This document shows positions 37,007 to 45,401 of a DNA stretch of 64,000 nucleotides, piece after piece; the stretch's first letter is position 1; the number at the start of each line of letters is the position of its first letter. This DNA comes from MB1-2 sp046566065 (GTDB lineage: Bacteria > Actinomycetota > CADDZG01 > WHSQ01), in assembly GCA_046566065.1 (NCBI GenBank), contig JBKHXK010000008.1, positions 1-64,000 of the forward strand, in the 5' to 3' direction. The position numbers and the translations under genes were made by a program. The notes under the pieces were generated by a model that had not been told where the DNA came from, made no database searches, and saw only the letters and a list, made by a program, of their open reading frames with translations.

Positions 37007-38463
37007 CCGCGGATCTGACGGTCGGCCTCGAAAAGCAGCTTGGCTATGGGGGCCGCGACCGCGCCACCCGTCGCCTCCGATCCGGCGGAGCCCCCGTTCT
37101 CGACGATCACCGCAACGGCCAGTTTCGGGTCGTTCGCGGGTGCGAACGCGATGAACCAGGCATGCGGGTTCTCACCCGGGACGGTCTGCGCGGTGCCCGT
37201 CTTTCCCGCTACCTGGGTGCCGGGGATCTGCGCGGCTGTGCCGGTTCCGCTCTCGACGACGGCGATCATCATCTCGGTGACCTCCCGGGCGGTATCGGAC
37301 GACATCGCTCGCTCCATCGACTCAGGTTGGAACCTCTCGACGATGCCCCCGGAAGGGTCGATCACCTCCCGGACCAGTTGAGGCCTTGGGGTAACGCCTC
37401 CGTTGGCCACGCTGGAGGCAACCAGAGCCATCTGGAGAGGAGTCGCTACAACGTCACCTTGTCCGATCGCCACGTAGGCCTGGAACGGCTTGTTGTCTTC
37501 CCCGACCTCGGGGAACGCGCTCGTCTCGGTTCCCACCTCGAAGGGGATCTGGTCGTTGAAGCCCATGGCCTCGGCGGTCTCGCGGATCTCCTTCGGGATC
37601 TCCATCCCGATCATGGCGAAGGTCGTGTCGCAGGAGATCTCGAGCGCCGTGAAGAGGTCGATCTGGCCCCCGGCACAGCTGGTCTTGGTGAAGTTGGTCA
37701 AGGTTTCGTCGGTCTGCGGCAGTTCGAGCTCGGCCGGGTCGTCGAAGGTGTCGTTCGGGTCGTACCTGGTCTCCAAGGCGGCAGCGGTGGTGATGACCTT
37801 CACGGTCGATCCAGGTGCGTAGCCGCGGTGGGTAGTACCGGGGACGAGGGGGCTGCGCGGCGAGGCCGGGTCGAGCGATTCCCAGTAGCGCTGCGCTTCT
37901 TTGCCGTCGTGTGACGCCAGGGGGGTCGGGTCGTACGAGGGGTTGCTCCACATGGCGCGCACCTCGCCCGTTTGCGGGTCCAACGCAACGACCGCCCCTC
38001 GCTCGCCCCCGAGAGCGTCTCGGGCCGCTTGCTGCAAGCGCGAGTGGATCGTCAGGCGTACGTCGTCACCTTCCTCACCGGAGCCAAGGAAACGATCCTG
38101 GATGTCCTGCATGGAGATGACGCCGCTGTCCCCGAGGAGCTCGTCGTTGAAAGCGCTCTCGATGCGAGAGGTCCCGTAGCGGATCGAATAGAAGCCGGTG
38201 ATGTGTCCGTATAGCTCGCCCTCCGGATACGTACGGCGGAAACGAAGCTGACCTTTCTTGGGTTCGCTTACGGCCACCCGCGTGCCGTCGAGAGTGATGA
38301 TGTCCCCGCGTTTGATCGAGTACTCACGTAGCAACGAGCGGATGTTCGCGTTGTTCGAAGCGATCTCTTCTGCGGCGAAGATCTGCACGTAATTCAGCTG
38401 AAGGAAGACGGCAAGGAACAGGAACACGAGCCCGATACCTACCTTGCGGATCTGTCTATGCAC
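37000..38463 (-). CDS. pbpA: penicillin-binding protein 2, class B transpeptidase (PbpA-type)
   Basis: A membrane-anchored peptidoglycan transpeptidase of 487 residues working with RodA. A signal anchor covers residues about 8-28 (GIGLVFLFLAVFLQLNYVQIF). A PBP dimer domain follows (YSIKRGDIITLDG). The transpeptidase motifs are SxxK in GYAPGSTVKVITT and KTG in VAGKTGTAQT. The SxN motif reads SCD (ALEISCDTTFAM) instead of the usual SCN, a conspicuous Asn-to-Asp change at a motif residue. GTG 38463 overlaps rodA by 8 bases. The gene order rodA-pbpA-pknA-pknB is as in mycobacteria. Confidence 0.94.
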   Translation of the reverse strand: MHRQIRKVGIGLVFLFLAVFLQLNYVQIFAAEEIASNNANIRSLLREYSIKRGDIITLDGTRVAVSEPKKGQLRFRRTYPEGELYGHITGFYSIRYGTSRIESAFNDELLGDSGVISMQDIQDRFLGSGEEGDDVRLTIHSRLQQAARDALGGERGAVVALDPQTGEVRAMWSNPSYDPTPLASHDGKEAQRYWESLDPASPRSPLVPGTTHRGYAPGSTVKVITTAAALETRYDPNDTFDDPAELELPQTDETLTNFTKTSCAGGQIDLFTALEISCDTTFAMIGMEIPKEIRETAEAMGFNDQIPFEVGTETSAFPEVGEDNKPFQAYVAIGQGDVVATPLQMALVASSVANGGVTPRPQLVREVIDPSGGIVERFQPESMERAMSSDTAREVTEMMIAVVESGTGTAAQIPGTQVAGKTGTAQTVPGENPHAWFIAFAPANDPKLAVAVIVENGGSAGSEATGGAVAAPIAKLLFEADRQIRGW

Positions 38464-39771
38464 CCGCTCGGCCTCCGATGAGGATCTCTCCGGTCATGGC
38501 CGGGTCCGGCGCAGAGGCGGCGTGATCGGAGATCCGGATCAGCACCGCGATCAGGATGAAGTTCGACAGCAAGCTCGATCCTCCGTAGGACATGAACGGC
38601 AGAGTGATCCCGGTGAGCGGCATCAGGCGAGTCACTCCGGCGAGGATGATCACCGTCTGGATGCCGAAGATGGTGATCAGCCCGGCGGCCAGAAGTTGGC
38701 CGAAGTCATCCCGTGCGTGCATCGCCACGCGTAACCCGCGGGCGACCATCAGCATGAAGCAGAGCAACACCCCTGCGGTGCCAAGGAGCCCGAGCTCTTC
38801 ACCGATCACCGAGAAGATGAAGTCGGTGTGCGCCGCGGGGATGATGTCCGGACGTCCGAGTCCGAGGCCGGTTCCGAAGAGACCCCCGGTGGCCAGCGCG
38901 AACAAGGACTGAGCGAGCTGGTAGCCCTCGTCCGAGATGTAACGCGGGTTGAACACGTCGAGCCAGATCTGCACGCGTTGCTGTACGTGCGTGAACGCCT
39001 GGTAACCGATGTAGGCGCCCCCTGCGAAGAGGAGGAGGCCGAAGGCCACGTAGACGATGCGGGCGGTGGCGATGTAGAGCATCACGAGGAAGATCGAGAA
39101 GAACAGCAAGCTGGATCCAAGGTCCTTCTCGAAGAACATGACCGCCAGCGAAAGTCCCCACATCACCAAGAGCGGGCCGAAGTGCTTCAGGTCCGGGACG
39201 TGGAAGCCCATCACCCGCCGCGACGCGATCGCGAGCAGCTCCTTGCGCTCTGCGAGGTAGGCAGCGAAGAAGATGACCAGGCAGACCTTGGCGATCTCTC
39301 CCGGCTGGAAGGCCAACGGGCCCAACCGAACCCACAACCTGGCCCCGTTGATCGTTGCTCCGAGCGGGCTCAGGGGGATCAAGAGCAGTCCCACTCCGAC
39401 GAATCCGAGGATGTACTTGTAGCGAGCGAGCACGGCGGGATCTCTCACGACCAACAGTGTCCCCACGAAGCAACCGAGGCCGAACAGCGTCCACGTGACC
39501 TGCGTTGGGCCGAACCCGTCGGGGGAGAGCCGGTAGATGGCCGCCAGCCCCACGGCGTTCAGGATCGCTGCGATCGGCAGGATCAACGGATCGGACTGGC
39601 GCGCCGTCCGGCGAACCACTATGTGGGCGCCGACGTAGAAGACGGCCATGAGGACCATGAACGGGATGGCCGTTCCGACGCTTGCCGAATCGCGAGCGTT
39701 ACCAGAGCCAACGCTCCCGATCCGAGGATCAGGGCCAGGATGAGCAGCGAGAGCTCTCGGTTGCGCCGCAC
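38456..39771 (-). CDS. rodA: RodA/FtsW-type peptidoglycan glycosyltransferase, with an apparent frameshift near the start
   Basis: A SEDS-family membrane polymerase. The main frame carries the family signatures (LPIAAILNAVGLAAIYRLSPDG, GARLWVRLGPLAFQPGEIAKV, FFEKDLGSSLLFF, IPAAHTDFIFSVIGEELG, GITLPFMSYGGSSLLSNF). The expected first helix, however, is read in another frame: from GTG 39771, MRRNRELSLLILALILG then SGALALVTLA, matching the start of mycobacterial RodA. That frame stops soon afterwards. The two frames would join through a one-base shift between about 39684 and 39705. Upstream of this the main frame is open but reads as low-complexity Arg/Ser/Pro and overlaps pstP. Real frameshift, programmed shift or sequencing error cannot be told apart here. 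Confidence 0.85.
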
Positions 39772-39785
39772 GGCGACCTGAGTGC

Positions 39786-41030
39786 TCAGTTGTCCTTCCC
39801 CCCGCTGTCGCCGCTCGCCGGCTTGGTGAACTCGGAGTCCTGCGAGCGTGCCTCGAGGTTCTGAACCTTCTCGCGGGCATCCTCCAGAGATTCCGCTTTG
39901 ATCCCCTCTTCAACGTTGCTGCGCAGGAACTCGGGGAGGTCCTCGACGGCGACATCGGTCGGCTCCTCAGGTTCCTTCAAGGAGAAGCCCATGATGTTCT
40001 CGGGGATGCCTCGGTAGATCGTGACCGTTCCAGAGCTGTCCGCCCCGATGAAGTACGAGTTGTTCAGGGTGTAGCGAGCGGCGGCGTACGCGCCACCTGC
40101 GAGGAGGAGCACGACGGCAAGGGGGATGACCACGAGGCCCCACCTTCTTCGTCGGGGGGCGACGTCGACGGGTCCGACCTGCGCGATCTCGTCGGGCACA
40201 CGATGCACCCCGGTGTCCACCGCCGGGGCTCGCTCCACGTCGGGCTCGGTCGTCTCGCGCTGAGTGATCGGGGTTGGACGGTCGTCGCTCGAGGTGTGCG
40301 TCACCGACGAAGCGGATCCGACGTCTGCGAGGTCGATGAGGACGACCGTGACGTTGTCTTCGCCGCCCGCCTCGAGAGCGCGGGCAACGAGCTCCTCCGC
40401 GGCGGCAGTCGGGTCGGGCTGCGTGGATAGGACCTCGTGGAGGTCTTCGTTCCCGATCATCGACGTAAGGCCGTCACTGCACAGGAGTAGGCGATCGCCC
40501 TCGGCTACTTCCATCGAGAGCTCGTCGACCTCGACGTCAGCATCGACACCGAGGGCTCTCGTGATGATGCTCCTTTGGGGGTGGCGCTCTGCCTCTTCAG
40601 GCTTGAGGCGGCCCTCGCGAACCATCCGACTGACCAGCGTGTGGTCCTCGGTTATCTGGGAGAGCTCTTGTCCTCTATATAGGTAGGCGCGCGAATCGCC
40701 TACGTGGGCGATGTGGATCTTGTGGTCGTTCAGCAACGCCAGCGTGCACGTCGTCCCCATCCCCCGCAGCGCCGGGTCGTTCTGGGCCTTCTCCCAGATC
40801 GCAGTGTTCGCTCCGCGCACGATCGACGCGAGCTCGGCCGTGTTGCGAGGCATCGCCTCGTCGGCGCGCTCGGCGATCATGTCAACAGCTGTGGCGGAGG
40901 CGACGTCTCCGGCGATGTGACCGCCCATCCCGTCCGCCACTGCGAACAGCGGAGCCTTGACTAGATAAGAGTCTTCGTTGCCCTGGCGGACGCGGCCCAC
41001 ATCCGTCTTCGCCGCCACGACCGGTTTCAT
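39786..41030 (-). CDS. pstP: PP2C-family Ser/Thr phosphatase PstP
   Basis: A 414-residue membrane phosphatase that reverses PknA/PknB phosphorylation. The metal-dependent PP2C domain spans residues about 5-235 (RQGNEDSYLV, VADGMGGHIAGD, AHVGDSRAYLYR, LCSDGLTSMIG, GGEDNVTVVLID), with the metal-binding Asp residues in place. A Pro/Thr-rich juxtamembrane region, a helix at about 300-322 (LVVIPLAVVLLLAGGAYAA) and an extracellular domain of ~90 residues follow. The ATG overlaps the fhaB stop by four bases (ATGA). Confidence 0.95.
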   Translation of the reverse strand: MKPVVAAKTDVGRVRQGNEDSYLVKAPLFAVADGMGGHIAGDVASATAVDMIAERADEAMPRNTAELASIVRGANTAIWEKAQNDPALRGMGTTCTLALLNDHKIHIAHVGDSRAYLYRGQELSQITEDHTLVSRMVREGRLKPEEAERHPQRSIITRALGVDADVEVDELSMEVAEGDRLLLCSDGLTSMIGNEDLHEVLSTQPDPTAAAEELVARALEAGGEDNVTVVLIDLADVGSASSVTHTSSDDRPTPITQRETTEPDVERAPAVDTGVHRVPDEIAQVGPVDVAPRRRRWGLVVIPLAVVLLLAGGAYAAARYTLNNSYFIGADSSGTVTIYRGIPENIMGFSLKEPEEPTDVAVEDLPEFLRSNVEEGIKAESLEDAREKVQNLEARSQDSEFTKPASGDSGGKDN

Positions 41031-41491
41031 TTGCGCATCTCGAGGACGGTCTTGCCGATCTTCACTCGATCGCCTCGCTGCAGCTCGGTGGGCGAGGTGA
41101 TCCGTCTGCGGTTCACGTAGGTGCCGTTGGTCGACCCAAGGTCTTCGACGAGCACGGCGCCATCGCGCGTGAAGATCCGCGCGTGCATCTGGCTGACGTA
41201 AGAGTCATCCAGGACCAGGTGACACTTCTCTGCCCTGCCGATGATCACCTCGTCAGACAGGTCCAGCGTTCGACCCTTCTTGTCTCCTTCGATGACGGCG
41301 GCCCTACGGAACGCCTTCTTCTTGCCGCGTGCAGCGGGGGCCGATGTGGGCGCCACTGAGCGCCGGGAGGTCGCGCTGGGAGCGGACGCAGGACGGAGCT
41401 CGAGATAGATCACGCGCACAGCGCGCGCGATGAAGATGTAGAGGACCGCCAGGAACACATACTTCAGTAGCTCTAATACGAGGTCAGGCAT
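41027..41491 (-). CDS. fhaB: FHA-domain protein FhaB (FipA-like)
   Basis: A 154-residue protein with one N-terminal membrane helix (LVLELLKYVFLAVLYIFIARAVRVIYL) and a C-terminal FHA domain that binds phosphothreonine (VIIGRAEKCHLVLDDSYVSQMHARIF, DLGSTNGTYVNRR). ATG 41491 (MPDLVLELLKYV) is chosen because it begins at the helix and overlaps fhaA by 8 bases; a start 12 codons earlier has no support. It links kinase signalling to the wall-synthesis and division machinery, as in mycobacteria. Confidence 0.93.
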   Translation of the reverse strand: MPDLVLELLKYVFLAVLYIFIARAVRVIYLELRPASAPSATSRRSVAPTSAPAARGKKKAFRRAAVIEGDKKGRTLDLSDEVIIGRAEKCHLVLDDSYVSQMHARIFTRDGAVLVEDLGSTNGTYVNRRRITSPTELQRGDRVKIGKTVLEMRK

Positions 41492-42272
41492 CGGTCTGTG
41501 CCCCGCTGATCTCGAAGACCATCTCACTCGTGCCGAAAGACAACCGGTCTCCGTCCTCCAGCGGGTGCTCGCGTGCGAGCTTTCCGTTCACGAGGGTGCC
41601 GTTCGTAGATCCCAGGTCGACCAGCAGCCAGCGAGACCCTTCGCGGCGAAGCTCTGCATGTCTCCTGCTCACGTTCGAGTCGGCGAGGACGACGTCGCAC
41701 GTCGACAGGCGCCCGATCACGACGGGTTGGCGGGTGATCGAGATCTTCTCCTTCCGGTTGCCTTTCTCGTCGAGCACCACCAACTGTGCCCCTGATCCCA
41801 CCACTCCCATGCGCGCTGCAGTGTCAGAAGAGACCGCCCGGCTGGAATCCGCACTTCCCTCTTCGGGCTCATGGGTAGACACCTTCGATCCCTTGACGTC
41901 CTCATCGGCGACCAGTGACGCCTCTACGCTGAGCTCTCCGGTCCCCATCTCGTCGACCTTGTGGAAAGACACCCGAGGCAGGCCCATCAGGTTCCAGTGC
42001 TGGCGCTTGGCCTCCTCGATGACGAGCTCCGAGAACTCCCTCTCCAGACCGGCCCTCATCTGGTCGAAGCGGGCGTGGTCGTCCGGGCTCAGGAAGACCC
42101 TGAACTCGTTCGGGGCGTAGGTGCGGTTCACCGAGACGGTCTTGCTCTCCCCCATCTCCCGCAGGATCCGGCGCCCGACCTCGACGGGCTGCAGCCCGGA
42201 CCGGAACATCTTCGTGAAGAATCCCTCTACGAGACCCTCCAACCTCTGCTCGATGCTCTTGGCTACGCCCAT
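41484..42272 (-). CDS. fhaA: FhaA, DUF3662 plus FHA domain protein
   Basis: A cytoplasmic adaptor of 262 residues. Residues 1-125 are DUF3662 (SIEQRLEGLVEGFFTKMFRSGLQPVEVGRRILREM), a flexible acidic linker follows (about 125-165), and a C-terminal FHA domain ends it (VVIGRLSTCDVVLADSNVSRRHAELRR, DLGSTNGTLVNG). In mycobacteria FhaA binds the phosphorylated pseudokinase MviN and PknB-modified partners. It is the first gene of the seven-gene minus-strand operon fhaA-fhaB-pstP-rodA-pbpA-pknA-pknB. ATG 42272; the promoter must lie within 42273-42343. Confidence 0.94.
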   Translation of the reverse strand: MGVAKSIEQRLEGLVEGFFTKMFRSGLQPVEVGRRILREMGESKTVSVNRTYAPNEFRVFLSPDDHARFDQMRAGLEREFSELVIEEAKRQHWNLMGLPRVSFHKVDEMGTGELSVEASLVADEDVKGSKVSTHEPEEGSADSSRAVSSDTAARMGVVGSGAQLVVLDEKGNRKEKISITRQPVVIGRLSTCDVVLADSNVSRRHAELRREGSRWLLVDLGSTNGTLVNGKLAREHPLEDGDRLSFGTSEMVFEISGAQTDA

Positions 42273-42343
42273 GAGGCCCGATTATGCCCGCCTGCCCTGA
42301 GTCTCACTCTTCGTAACGACGTCTATATCCTTTGAGCGTTCCC

Positions 42344-42426
42344 GGGCGAGTGGTGGAACGGCAGACACGCTGGCTTCAGGTGCCAGTGCTCGCAAGAGTG
42401 TGGGGGTTCAAATCCCCCCTCGCCCA
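42344..42426 (+). tRNA. tRNA-Leu (anticodon CAG)
   Basis: An 83-base class II cloverleaf. Acceptor GGGCGAG pairs with CTCGCCC, the anticodon loop is CTTCAGG, a variable arm TGCTCGCAAGAGTGT is present, the T-arm is GGGGGTTCAAATCCCCC and the discriminator is A. Its place next to fhaA equals leuT in M. tuberculosis. The region 42427-42572 after it holds no gene and no clear terminator. Confidence 0.96.
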
Positions 42427-42572
42427 CCGAAGAACCGAGAGGCGGCCTCCACCCTTTTCTTCGCGGGCTAGGCGCGGAAATGACCCTTGAAAGTGCTTGA
42501 CTCGCCTTATGTTCTTGCCGAAAGAATCTCCGAAGGGGAGCCACTCGATGCGGAGAGTCAGGAGGCATAGGG

Positions 42573-43340
42573 GTGGTGGACAGGGACGCCTCGCGGGAGC
42601 GTTCCGAGGACTACGAAGGTCGACTGGCGGGCCTCGACGAGACCCTGTCGATCCTCGTCCATGAACTGCGGAATCCGCTCACGATCATGCAGGGCTTCGC
42701 GACCACGCTCGTGAACGCGGCGGAAGCTATGGATCCGGAAGCCGTCGTAAAGGCGGCCAAGGCCGTTGAGCGCGGCGCCCGCCGTATGGACCTCCTGCTC
42801 TCCACGCTGCGAGACGCATCGGTCTTCGACGGTGGAGAGATGCCTCTGCTCCTCAAGGACGTTCTGGTGAGCGATCTGGTCGACGAGGTAGTCGAGAGCG
42901 TTCAGACCATCGCCCCGGAGCATTCGCTGGTGTGTTCGATCGAGGACGACGTTCTGGTTCGGGTGGACATCATCCGGATCCAGCAGATCCTGACCAACCT
43001 TCTTTCCAACGCGATCAAGTTCTCCCCGGCGGACTCCAGGGTCGATCTCAAGGTCTCCCGAGACGACGACACCGTGACCATCTGCGTTTCGGATGAGGGC
43101 CCCGGCATCCCGGCGGAGAGGGTGGACGAGCTCTTCCAGAAGTTCTCTCGGCTGGGGGCCGAGGTGAGCGGAACCGGTCTGGGCCTTTACCTTTCGAGGG
43201 CGATAGCCCGGGCGCATGGGGGAGATCTCGAGCTCGCGGCGCGGCAGGGCAGGGGATGCGACTTCCTGCTTCGACTGCCGATCCATAGTGCCTCCAGCGA
43301 AGCCTCCCTCCCCTCCTACCGAAAGGGTCAGCCCCGCTAG
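42573..43340 (+). CDS. orphan cytoplasmic sensor histidine kinase
   Basis: A 255-residue kinase with no membrane segment or recognised sensor domain. The DHp domain has LVHELRNPLTIMQGF with the phospho-acceptor His near residue 30. HATPase_c follows (N box LTNLLSNAIKFSP, G1 VSDEGPGIP, F box FQKFSRLG, G2 GTGLGLYLSRAIARAHGG). The first ~20 residues are charged. GTG 42573 follows AGGAGG by 6 bases. No response regulator is adjacent, so its partner is elsewhere. Confidence 0.9.
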   Translation: MVDRDASRERSEDYEGRLAGLDETLSILVHELRNPLTIMQGFATTLVNAAEAMDPEAVVKAAKAVERGARRMDLLLSTLRDASVFDGGEMPLLLKDVLVSDLVDEVVESVQTIAPEHSLVCSIEDDVLVRVDIIRIQQILTNLLSNAIKFSPADSRVDLKVSRDDDTVTICVSDEGPGIPAERVDELFQKFSRLGAEVSGTGLGLYLSRAIARAHGGDLELAARQGRGCDFLLRLPIHSASSEASLPSYRKGQPR

Positions 43341-43374
43341 GGAAGCTTTTCGGGGGTTGCGGGCGTAAGCTTCC
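43341..43374 (+). promoter_or_regulatory. inverted repeat between the histidine kinase gene and blaI
   Basis: GGAAGCTT (43341-43348) and AAGCTTCC (43367-43374) flank an 18-base GC-rich loop just past the kinase stop and about 31 bases before blaI. It may be a weak terminator or an operator of blaI; there is no T-run. Confidence 0.4.
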
Positions 43375-43404
43375 TCTCTAGCTAGGCACGAGAGAGGGGC
43401 ATCG

Positions 43405-43803
43405 ATGACTGCAAGACGCCGCCAGCCGCTGGCCGACGTACTCGGCCCGCTCGAGGCCGAGGTCATGGACATCGTGTGGGACCGTCGGGAGGCGACCGTT
43501 CGTGACGTGCACCGTGCGCTCGCCGACAAGCGCCGCATCGCCTACACGACGGTGATGACCACGATGGGCCGGCTCACCGAGAAGGGTCTGCTGAAACGGG
43601 TGGAGGAGCAGCCCGCTCATCACTATTTCCCTGCAGTCAGTCGGGAGCAGTACGCGAGCTCTGCGGTCAAGTCCGTAGTGGACTGGCTCGTGAATCACTT
43701 CCGTGATCCTGCCGTCGCCTATTTCATCGACCGGGTCGAGAAAGAGGACGAGGCGGTGATCGATTCACTCCGGGAGGCGATCAAGCAGCGGGATGGCAAG
43801 TGA
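43405..43803 (+). CDS. blaI: BlaI/MecI-family transcriptional repressor
   Basis: A winged-helix repressor of 132 residues. The DNA-binding region is PLADVLGPLEAEVMDIVWDRREATVRDVHRALADKRRIAYTTVMTTMGRLTEKGLLKR, the classic Penicillinase_R fold. The C-terminal helices form the dimerization region; the site normally cut by BlaR1 proteases lies just after the wing. ATG 43405 has GAGAGAGGGG upstream. It is followed 42 bases later by its M56 protease partner. Beta-lactam or wall-stress induction is known for the family; the true signal here is unknown. Confidence 0.93.
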   Translation: MTARRRQPLADVLGPLEAEVMDIVWDRREATVRDVHRALADKRRIAYTTVMTTMGRLTEKGLLKRVEEQPAHHYFPAVSREQYASSAVKSVVDWLVNHFRDPAVAYFIDRVEKEDEAVIDSLREAIKQRDGK

Positions 43804-43845
43804 GGATCGCTATCCCCGCCTCCGGAGCCTCAGACTGAGTTCGTC

Positions 43846-45294
43846 GTGACCTCTGCCGCACCCACCATCGTCGCGATCGAGACCAACTCGGCTTGGGTCG
43901 TGATCTTGGCGGTCTCTCTCGTGACGATGCCGGTGGCATTGCTCCTCCGACGGTTGATCGGACGGCCGGGTGCGCTCGCTTCGTCGGTGCTGCTGGGTCT
44001 TCCGTTGGCTCTCCCCCTCGTTGCGGCCCTGAGCTTCCAGAAGAGCGTCCTCCCGGAGGTCTCTGTTCTTCGGCCGCTGGCACCGGAGCTCTTCGAGAAG
44101 CCAGACTGGAACCTGCTGCACTTCATGTTCGTTGCGGATGCCCGGGGGGAGGGACTCGTCCCCTATGCGTTCACCGGCGCCCCCGGCCGCTGGCTGTTCC
44201 TGCTGGGTGTCACGTTCAGCTCGTTCATGCTGTTGCGCAGGCTCGCCGGGGCGATCGCCCTGAGGCGACTGATACACAGGTGCGAGGACCTCGATCCGAC
44301 CCAGAACCGGGAGCTGATGGAAAGGGTAGGGCGGCTGTCCGAGGCTTCCGGTCTGAAGCAGGTTCCGGTCGTGAAGTTCCTGCCCGACAGCGTTACGGGT
44401 GCCTTCGTAGCGGGTGGTCGGGACGGGCGCATCCTGATCTCGCCCGCACTGATCGAGAGCCTGGAACCGGATGAGCTCGATGCGATCCTGGCCCACGAGC
44501 TCGCTCATATCGCAGCGCGAGACGTCCCCGTGATGGTGGTCGCCGGACTTCTCAGGGATGTGGTGGCCTGGAACCCGGTCGCTCATCTTGCGTTGCGTCG
44601 CTTGATCGCCGAGCGCGAGTTCGAAGCGGATAGGCACGCCGCTTCTCTGACCGGCAAGCCGCTGGCCGTTGCTTCCAGCCTGGTGAAGATGTGCGAGCTG
44701 ATGCAGGTGCGTTCCCGGTTCGAACCGAGGCCGACGCTGGCATTCTTCAGGAACCGGGGCCGGTTGCGCCGCCGGGTGGCTGATCTCTTGGCATTGGCCG
44801 ACGGGCGCAGCATTGCTCAAGCCCCGGAGCGGATCCCTTACGTGGTCGCCGCCTGCCTCGCCGCGGTCCTCGGATTGCAGGTCGGCGCCCAGGTCGCCCA
44901 GCAGGCCGACTTCGCCATCGTGTGGGACGCGCCCGACGCGGCCAGCGTCCCTCTCTGGCTCGACGGTCGACTCAGCCCGCAACGGACCCCGGTCGCCGGC
45001 TCGAGGGCGGACCGGAACAAGCGAACCAAGCAGGTCAAGAAGGTGACTTTCGCGGGAGCGCGCTTTCCGGTGTTCGGGGACGGCTACGCGCTGCGCGAGG
45101 CCGATCTGGGGCGATGGAAGAAGGCACTGTCGGTGTGGGCTAAGCGCAAGGGCTACCCCTCTCGGATGCTGATGACAGAGGTCGATCGCAGCTGGCGGGC
45201 CGCTCCCGTTTTCGCTACCCCTCGCATCGGACCCTTCGGTTTCTACCGGATCGACCTTTTCGCGAATCTGCGGGTCCCCGGTCGCCAACGCTGA
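43846..45294 (+). CDS. M56-family membrane metallopeptidase (BlaR1/MecR1-like, without sensor domain)
   Basis: A 482-residue membrane protease. Helices lie at about 18-38, 45-65, 100-125 and 325-345. The zinc motif HELAH sits in DAILAHELAHIAARD near residue 210, with EREFEADRHA as third-ligand region. The C-terminal ~130 residues after the last helix are extracellular and do not look like a penicillin-binding sensor (no SxxK-KTG). The usual job is to cleave the neighbouring BlaI on stimulus. GTG 43846. The 3' end lies about 30 bases before a BlaI-like operator. Confidence 0.88.
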   Translation: MTSAAPTIVAIETNSAWVVILAVSLVTMPVALLLRRLIGRPGALASSVLLGLPLALPLVAALSFQKSVLPEVSVLRPLAPELFEKPDWNLLHFMFVADARGEGLVPYAFTGAPGRWLFLLGVTFSSFMLLRRLAGAIALRRLIHRCEDLDPTQNRELMERVGRLSEASGLKQVPVVKFLPDSVTGAFVAGGRDGRILISPALIESLEPDELDAILAHELAHIAARDVPVMVVAGLLRDVVAWNPVAHLALRRLIAEREFEADRHAASLTGKPLAVASSLVKMCELMQVRSRFEPRPTLAFFRNRGRLRRRVADLLALADGRSIAQAPERIPYVVAACLAAVLGLQVGAQVAQQADFAIVWDAPDAASVPLWLDGRLSPQRTPVAGSRADRNKRTKQVKKVTFAGARFPVFGDGYALREADLGRWKKALSVWAKRKGYPSRMLMTEVDRSWRAAPVFATPRIGPFGFYRIDLFANLRVPGRQR

Positions 45295-45323
45295 CGCCAG
45301 AACGCCTACGTACCCATACCTAC

Positions 45324-45342
45324 CTACTACAACGGTGGTAGC
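45324..45342. promoter_or_regulatory. BlaI/MecI-like operator upstream of the first peptide ABC operon
   Basis: The site reads CTACTACAACGGTGGTAGC. Its core ACTAC-AACG-GTGGT (from 45326) matches the BlaI/MecI operator ACTAC-N4-GTAGT with one mismatch. It shares 14 of 17 bases with 52481-52497, which lies before the second peptide-binding-protein gene. It ends 59 bases before the start codon at 45402. Confidence 0.6.
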
Positions 45343-45401
45343 ATCCCTTCCTTGACTCGGCGCGCGCTGGTGCGCGTCCGACGGAGTAATCAGGAGGGGA
45401 A

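Noticed and set aside
39772..39955. The longer rodA reading starting at 39955
   Set aside because: That segment overlaps pstP and reads as Arg/Ser/Pro-rich low-complexity sequence; the conserved RodA start is in another frame at 39771.
43810..45288. A 492-codon minus-strand frame opposite the M56 peptidase gene
   Set aside because: The sense strand has the HELAH motif and membrane helices. The antisense product is His/Arg/Gln-rich with no domain.
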